Origin: JBKBMT01 sp046295655
Lineage (GTDB): Bacteria > Pseudomonadota > Alphaproteobacteria > Rhodobacterales > Rhodobacteraceae
NCBI GenBank assembly: GCA_046295655.1
Contig: JBKBMT010000010.1
Coordinates: 1-54,418, forward strand
Direction: 5' to 3'
DNA: 54,418 nucleotides
Shown here: positions 50,392 to 54,418 of the stretch, in pieces
How the letters are laid out: every line of letters begins with the position of its first letter
Position numbering within the stretch: the stretch's first letter is position 1
Position numbers and translations under genes: made by a program
The notes under the pieces: generated by a model
Seen by the model: the letters and a program-made list of their open reading frames with translations, nothing else
Told to the model about the DNA's origin: nothing
Database searches by the model: none

Positions 50392-51683
50392 ACCTGCTCT
50401 ATGCCAACGACCGGCCCGGCGAATACCCGCCGTCCTGGTATGCCGCCACCGCGATGCCCTTCCCGCGGCAGGATCCGCTGCGCGGCGCGGTGCGCGCCGA
50501 TGCGTGCATCGTGGGGGCCGGCTATACCGGGCTGTCGGCGGCGCTGCATCTGGCGCAGCGCGGGCTGCGGGTCGTGGTGGTCGAGGCGCATCGGACTGGC
50601 TGGGGCGCATCGGGGCGCAACGGCGGGCAGGTCGGCAGCGGCCAGCGGCTGGATCAGGACGACCTCGAGGCCCGCATGGGCAAGGCCGACGCGCGCCGGC
50701 TGTGGGATCTGGCAGAGGAAGCAAAGGCGCTGGTCCGCGATCTGGTCGTCCGGCACGAGATACCCGGCGGTTTCAGCCCCGGCATCGCCTATGCCTGCCG
50801 TCGGCCGGGCGAGGTGGCGGCGATCCACGCCTATGCCGACCGGCTGCGCCGCGACTATGGCTACGAGCTGGTCGAACCGCTCGACCGCGCACAGGCGCAG
50901 GCGCTGCTGGGCACCGAGGCGGTTTTCGGCGGGCAGATCGACCGCGGCGCGGGCCATGTCCATCCCCTGAACCTCGCCCTCGGGATGGCGCAGGCCGCGC
51001 TCGATGCTGGTGCCACGATCCACGAAGGCTCGCCGGTGGTGTCGGTCGAACACGGGGCCCGGGTGACGGTGCGCGCGCAGTCGGGCCATGTCGAGGCCGA
51101 TCACCTGATCCTCGCCTGCAACGGCTATCTGGGTCGGCTGGAACCGGCGGTCGCGCAGCGGGTCATGCCGATCAACAACTTCATCGTGGCCACCGAACCG
51201 CTGGGCGACGCAATGCCGCTTGCCGAACCGGTGGCGGCGGCGGACACGCATTTCGTGGTGAACTACTGGCGGCCGACACCGGACGGGCGGCTCCTGTTCG
51301 GCGGCGGCGAGAGCTATGGCTGGCGTTTTCCCGACATCGCCGCCACGGTCCGCAAGCCGATGCTGCAACTCTACCCGCAGCTTGCCGGGGCGCGGATCGA
51401 CCATGCCTGGGGCGGGACACTGGCCATCACCATGACCCGGCTGCCCTGTTTCCTGCGGGTGCGGCCCAATGTCCTGTCGGCGTCGGGCTATTCCGGCCAC
51501 GGGGTGGCGCTGGCCACGCTTGCCGGCAGGGTGCTGGCCGAGGCCGTGGCGGGCCAGGCAGAGCGGTTCGACCTTCTGGCGCGGATGCCCACGCCGCGCT
51601 TTCCCGGCGGCACCGCGCTGCGCCATCCGTTCCTGGTGCTGGCGATGACCTGGTTTTCGTTGCGCGACCGGCTGGGGATCTGA
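50388..51683 (+). CDS. puuB: Gamma-glutamylputrescine oxidase-like FAD oxidoreductase (PuuB type)
   Basis: A 431-residue DAO-family flavoenzyme. The ADP-binding motif ACIVGAGYTGLSAALHLAQRG (~39-59), then WGASGRNGGQVGSGQR, and the C-terminal GYSGHGVALATLAGRVLAEA are typical of PuuB/OrdL. It would oxidise the gamma-glutamylated amine to an aldehyde with H2O2 and ammonia release. Start YANDRPGEYPPSWY resembles PuuB openings. Coupled to the upstream synthetase by ATGA. Confidence 0.88.
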   Translation: MNLLYANDRPGEYPPSWYAATAMPFPRQDPLRGAVRADACIVGAGYTGLSAALHLAQRGLRVVVVEAHRTGWGASGRNGGQVGSGQRLDQDDLEARMGKADARRLWDLAEEAKALVRDLVVRHEIPGGFSPGIAYACRRPGEVAAIHAYADRLRRDYGYELVEPLDRAQAQALLGTEAVFGGQIDRGAGHVHPLNLALGMAQAALDAGATIHEGSPVVSVEHGARVTVRAQSGHVEADHLILACNGYLGRLEPAVAQRVMPINNFIVATEPLGDAMPLAEPVAAADTHFVVNYWRPTPDGRLLFGGGESYGWRFPDIAATVRKPMLQLYPQLAGARIDHAWGGTLAITMTRLPCFLRVRPNVLSASGYSGHGVALATLAGRVLAEAVAGQAERFDLLARMPTPRFPGGTALRHPFLVLAMTWFSLRDRLGI

Positions 51684-51709
51684 CGCTGCGGCGCCTTCGG
51701 CGGGACGGA

Positions 51710-51738
51710 TTGAACCCGCCGCCGGGGCCGGATAGTCT
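51710..51738 (+). promoter_or_regulatory. Candidate promoter of the aminotransferase gene
   Basis: TTGAAC (51710-51715), a 17-base spacer and TAGTCT (51733-51738) lie 30 bases before the ATG at 51769, suggesting the gene can be expressed apart from the upstream operon. Confidence 0.45.
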
Positions 51739-51768
51739 GCGCCATCCCTGACTGGAAGGAACCCGATC

Positions 51769-53136
51769 ATGCGTGACAACGCACCGAACTCGTGGGAATC
51801 GCGGGCCGACGCCTTTTCGCTTTACGGTTTCACCGATCTGCCCTCGGTGCACGAGCGCGGCGCGGTGGTGCTGACCCATGGCGAAGGGCCCTATGTGGTG
51901 GACGTGCACGGCCGCCGGTTCCTCGACGCCAATTCGGGACTCTGGAACATGGTGGCGGGCTTCGACCACCCCGGCCTGATCGAGACCGCGCAGAAGCAGT
52001 ATGCGCGCTTCCCCGGCTATCACGCCTTCTTCGGCCGGATGTCCGACCAGACCGTGATGCTGTCGGAAAAGCTGGTCGAGGTCTCGCCCTTCGACCGCGG
52101 CCGGGTCTTCTATACCAACTCGGGGTCCGAGGCGAACGACACGATGGTCAAGATCCTGTGGTTCCTCGGCCGTGCCGAGGGCCACCCCGAGCGGCGCAAG
52201 ATCATCACCCGCGAGAACAGCTATCACGGCGTCACGGCGGTATCGGCCTCGATGACCGGCAAGCCCTACAACAGCCTGTTCGGCCTGCCGCTGCCGGGCT
52301 TCCTGCGGGTCGGCTGCCCGCATTACTGGCGCTTCGGCAAGGACGGCGAGACCGAGGCGCAGTTCACCCAGAGGCTGGCGCGCGAGCTGGAAGAGACGAT
52401 CATCAAGGAAGGCCCGGACACGATCGCGGGGTTCTTTGCCGAGCCGGTGATGGGCGCCGGCGGCGTCATCCCGCCCTCCGAGGGCTACTTTCAGGCGATC
52501 CAGCCGGTGTTGCGGAAATACGGCATCCCGCTGGTCGCCGACGAGGTGATCTGCGGCTTCGGGCGGACCGGCAACACCTGGGGCAGCCAGACCTACGGCT
52601 TCGTGCCCGATGCGATCATCTCGTCGAAGAACCTGACCGCCGGCTTCTTCCCGATGGGCGCGGTGATCCTCGGCCCCGATCTGGCCGACCGGGTGCAGGC
52701 CGCCGCGGAGGCCGTCGAGGAGTTCCCGCACGGCTTTACGGCCTCGGGCCACCCCGTTGGCTGCGCCATCGCGCTGAAGGCGATCGACGTTGTGATGAAC
52801 GAGGGCCTGGCCGAGAACGTGCGCGCCATGACGCCGCATTTCGAGGCCGGCCTGAAGCGGCTGGCCGAACACCCGAACATCGGCGAATGGCGCGGCAAGG
52901 GCCTGATGGGCGCGCTCGAGGCGGTGCAGGACAAGGCGACCAAGACGCCCTTCCCCGGCTCGCTGTCGGTCAGCGAACGGATCGCCAATACCTGCACCGA
53001 TCTGGGGCTGATCTGCCGGCCGCTGGGCCAGTCGATCGTGCTGTGCCCGCCGTTCATCGTCACCGAGGCGCATCTGGACGAGATCTTCGACAAGCTCGGC
53101 CGGGCGCTGGACAAGGTATTCCGCGAGGTCGCCTGA
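51769..53136 (+). CDS. Class III omega-aminotransferase (putrescine/amine:pyruvate type)
   Basis: A 455-residue PLP aminotransferase. The PLP lysine is K287 in ISSKNLTAGFFPMGAV, with DEVICGFGRTG just before and TNSGSEANDT at ~116-125. It is closest to SpuC-like putrescine/polyamine:pyruvate and beta-alanine:pyruvate aminotransferases. Beside the gamma-glutamylation genes it may act on the free diamine or on GABA. GGAAGGAACCC precedes the ATG. No aldehyde dehydrogenase (PuuC) follows in the window. Confidence 0.88.
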   Translation: MRDNAPNSWESRADAFSLYGFTDLPSVHERGAVVLTHGEGPYVVDVHGRRFLDANSGLWNMVAGFDHPGLIETAQKQYARFPGYHAFFGRMSDQTVMLSEKLVEVSPFDRGRVFYTNSGSEANDTMVKILWFLGRAEGHPERRKIITRENSYHGVTAVSASMTGKPYNSLFGLPLPGFLRVGCPHYWRFGKDGETEAQFTQRLARELEETIIKEGPDTIAGFFAEPVMGAGGVIPPSEGYFQAIQPVLRKYGIPLVADEVICGFGRTGNTWGSQTYGFVPDAIISSKNLTAGFFPMGAVILGPDLADRVQAAAEAVEEFPHGFTASGHPVGCAIALKAIDVVMNEGLAENVRAMTPHFEAGLKRLAEHPNIGEWRGKGLMGALEAVQDKATKTPFPGSLSVSERIANTCTDLGLICRPLGQSIVLCPPFIVTEAHLDEIFDKLGRALDKVFREVA

Positions 53137-53155
53137 CCTGCCGCGCCGCGCCCGT

Positions 53156-54091
53156 TCAGTAGCCGCGGGCGCGGTCCACCAGATGCAGGAAAGGCTCGCC
53201 CGCCTCGCCGCGGCGGATGTTCTCGGCGATGACCCGTGCGGCGGTGTCGGGGCGGGTCTCGGCGGCGATGTGGGGCGTGACGGTGATCCGGGGATGGTGC
53301 CAGAACGGGTGATCGGCGGGCAGCGGTTCGATGCGGAACACGTCCAGCGTCGCATGCCCGATCCGCCCCGACTCCAGCGCCGCCAGCAGCGCGCCGTCGT
53401 CGATCAGCCCGCCGCGACCGGGGTTCACGATCACCGCGCCGTGCGGCAGCATGGAAAGCCGCCGGGCATCCATCAGGTTTTCGGTCGCGGCGGTCAGGGG
53501 GACCAGCAGCACGACGATCTGCGCGTCCGCGAGCGCGGCATCCAGACCCGCCTCGCCGTGCAGGCATCGGATACCCGGCACCGCACGCGGGCTGCGGCTC
53601 CACGCCGTCACCGGAAACCGCAGCCCGCCAAGCGTGGTGGCGCAGGCGGTGCCCAGCTCGCCAAGGCCCAGCACCGTCACCGGCCGCTCGCGCGCAAGCG
53701 GCGCCGGGACCGGATCCCACACCGGCTCGGCCCGCCGGATATGGGCGTCCATGCCCAGGTGGTGTCGCAGCACATGGCCCGCGACCCATTCGGTCATGGT
53801 CTCGGTCATCGCCGGATCGACCATGCGGCACAGCGGCTGGGTCAGGGTCGGGTTGCCGACGATCCGCTCGACCCCGGCCCAGAGGTTGAGCACCGCCCGT
53901 GCGCCGGTATAGGGGCGGAAATCCTCTATGTCGCCGCCGGGGGAATAGACGATGTAATCGACCGCGGCCGGGTCCTGTGCCTCGGTTGCCAGACGCGCGT
54001 CGAGCCCCGCCTCGGCCAGCGCCCGGGTCAGCGGTTCCGCATAGCGCGGCCAGAGGCGGGCGCCGGCGGCGAACAGGACGGTGACGGTCAT
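53156..54091 (-). CDS. ghrA: Glyoxylate/hydroxypyruvate reductase A-type dehydrogenase
   Basis: A 311-residue D-2-hydroxyacid dehydrogenase of the GhrA group. The NAD(P) motif is VLGLGELGTACA, and the catalytic Arg, Glu and His lie in NPGRGGLID, DVFRIEPLP and TPHIAAET. GhrA reduces glyoxylate to glycolate and hydroxypyruvate to glycerate. GGAGAAACC precedes the ATG at 54091. It converges on the aminotransferase with 19 bases between stops. Other 2-ketoacid substrates cannot be excluded. Confidence 0.87.
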   Translation of the reverse strand: MTVTVLFAAGARLWPRYAEPLTRALAEAGLDARLATEAQDPAAVDYIVYSPGGDIEDFRPYTGARAVLNLWAGVERIVGNPTLTQPLCRMVDPAMTETMTEWVAGHVLRHHLGMDAHIRRAEPVWDPVPAPLARERPVTVLGLGELGTACATTLGGLRFPVTAWSRSPRAVPGIRCLHGEAGLDAALADAQIVVLLVPLTAATENLMDARRLSMLPHGAVIVNPGRGGLIDDGALLAALESGRIGHATLDVFRIEPLPADHPFWHHPRITVTPHIAAETRPDTAARVIAENIRRGEAGEPFLHLVDRARGY

Positions 54092-54418
54092 GGTTTCTCC
54101 TTCTTCCGCGGCAGCAAGCCACGTCGCGCGGGCGGGAGCAACGGAAAAGACCACGTCGCGCCCGGCATGGCGGGCGGCGGAATCGGGGGCGGAGGCCATC
54201 CGTCCCGTCGCCCATTCCATCGACAACGGCGCCCTCGTCGAGGCGCTGGCGAAGGTGGCGCTTGGCCGCGACGACGCGACCGCCGCATCTCGGCCGGATC
54301 GTCGTTGCCACCCGGGATCTGGACCGCGACCGATCTCGCGATCGGGGCGGGAGGCCAGTCCGCGGCGCGGCCGAGCCCCGAGCCCGCGGCCGCCGCGTCA
54401 GGGAGAGCCACGCGGCGG
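54092..54418. other. Window end, no gene supported
   Basis: These 327 bases upstream of ghrA hold no open frame with recognisable protein similarity. A plus-strand stretch around 54200-54290 (HSIDNGALVEALAKVALGRDD) looks peptide-like but has no start, no ribosome site and degenerates into Arg/Pro-rich sequence, so it may be a gene remnant or chance. Part of it must carry the ghrA promoter. Confidence 0.4.

Noticed and set aside
54195..54330. Plus-strand peptide-like stretch near the window end
   Set aside because: No start codon, ribosome site or recognisable domain, and it degenerates quickly.

Overview
The window is high-GC, densely packed alphaproteobacterial chromosome, most likely from Rhodobacteraceae/Paracoccaceae. 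The evidence is the rimP-nusA-ylxR-infB order, infA-maf-rng-yacG, trmD-rplS-rpmE-mipZ with a MipZ division ATPase, cysteine-poor L31 and L36, and a complete bhcRABCD locus. I see no insertion sequence, prophage, CRISPR array or rRNA. Only one tRNA (Val, GAC) is present.

Layout. 1-4.4 kb: late purine catabolism (5'-truncated allantoinase PuuE fused to OHCU decarboxylase, ureidoglycine aminohydrolase, ureidoglycolate lyase, NCS2 permease), ending in glyoxylate. 4.5-10.9 kb: on the opposite strand, a divergent GAPDH-like gene and the beta-hydroxyaspartate cycle genes bhcD, bhcC, bhcB and bhcA, with the IclR-type regulator bhcR transcribed divergently from an AT-rich intergenic region. This cycle turns glyoxylate into oxaloacetate without carbon loss, so a glyoxylate producer and a glyoxylate consumer are neighbours. 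10.9-18.7 kb: an Ada-like putative metal-binding protein, nadE, an exported 18-repeat MORN protein, rpmJ, tRNA-Val, an N-formylglutamate amidohydrolase, trmD, rplS, rpmE and mipZ.

19-24.5 kb: a surface-polysaccharide-like island with a GT2-GT4 fusion, a GT2 protein and a small coiled-coil protein. All three share an unnamed WY...PDV...DP..HY module. 24.5-33.5 kb: translation and transcription housekeeping (infB, ylxR, nusA, rimP with a leader attenuator, aroQ, an HpcH aldolase, yacG, rng, maf, infA). 33.5-43.5 kb: mixed metabolic genes (M50 protease, nitrilase, proline iminopeptidase, ubiG, ribokinase, RutE-like nitroreductase, flavin reductase, sulfotransferase, rlmJ, PhzF, DUF1330, TerB, PhnD-like).

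43.6-53.1 kb: a polar amino acid/amine-type ABC transporter followed by a gamma-glutamylation (Puu-like) amine-degradation set: two glutamine-synthetase-like genes, a class I amidotransferase, a PuuB-like oxidase and an omega-aminotransferase. The second synthetase gene carries an in-frame TAG at codon 360. The nearby departures from family consensus are all changes to G, so a sequencing artefact is a serious alternative to a pseudogene. The window ends with a GhrA-type glyoxylate/hydroxypyruvate reductase and about 330 bases in which I see no gene.
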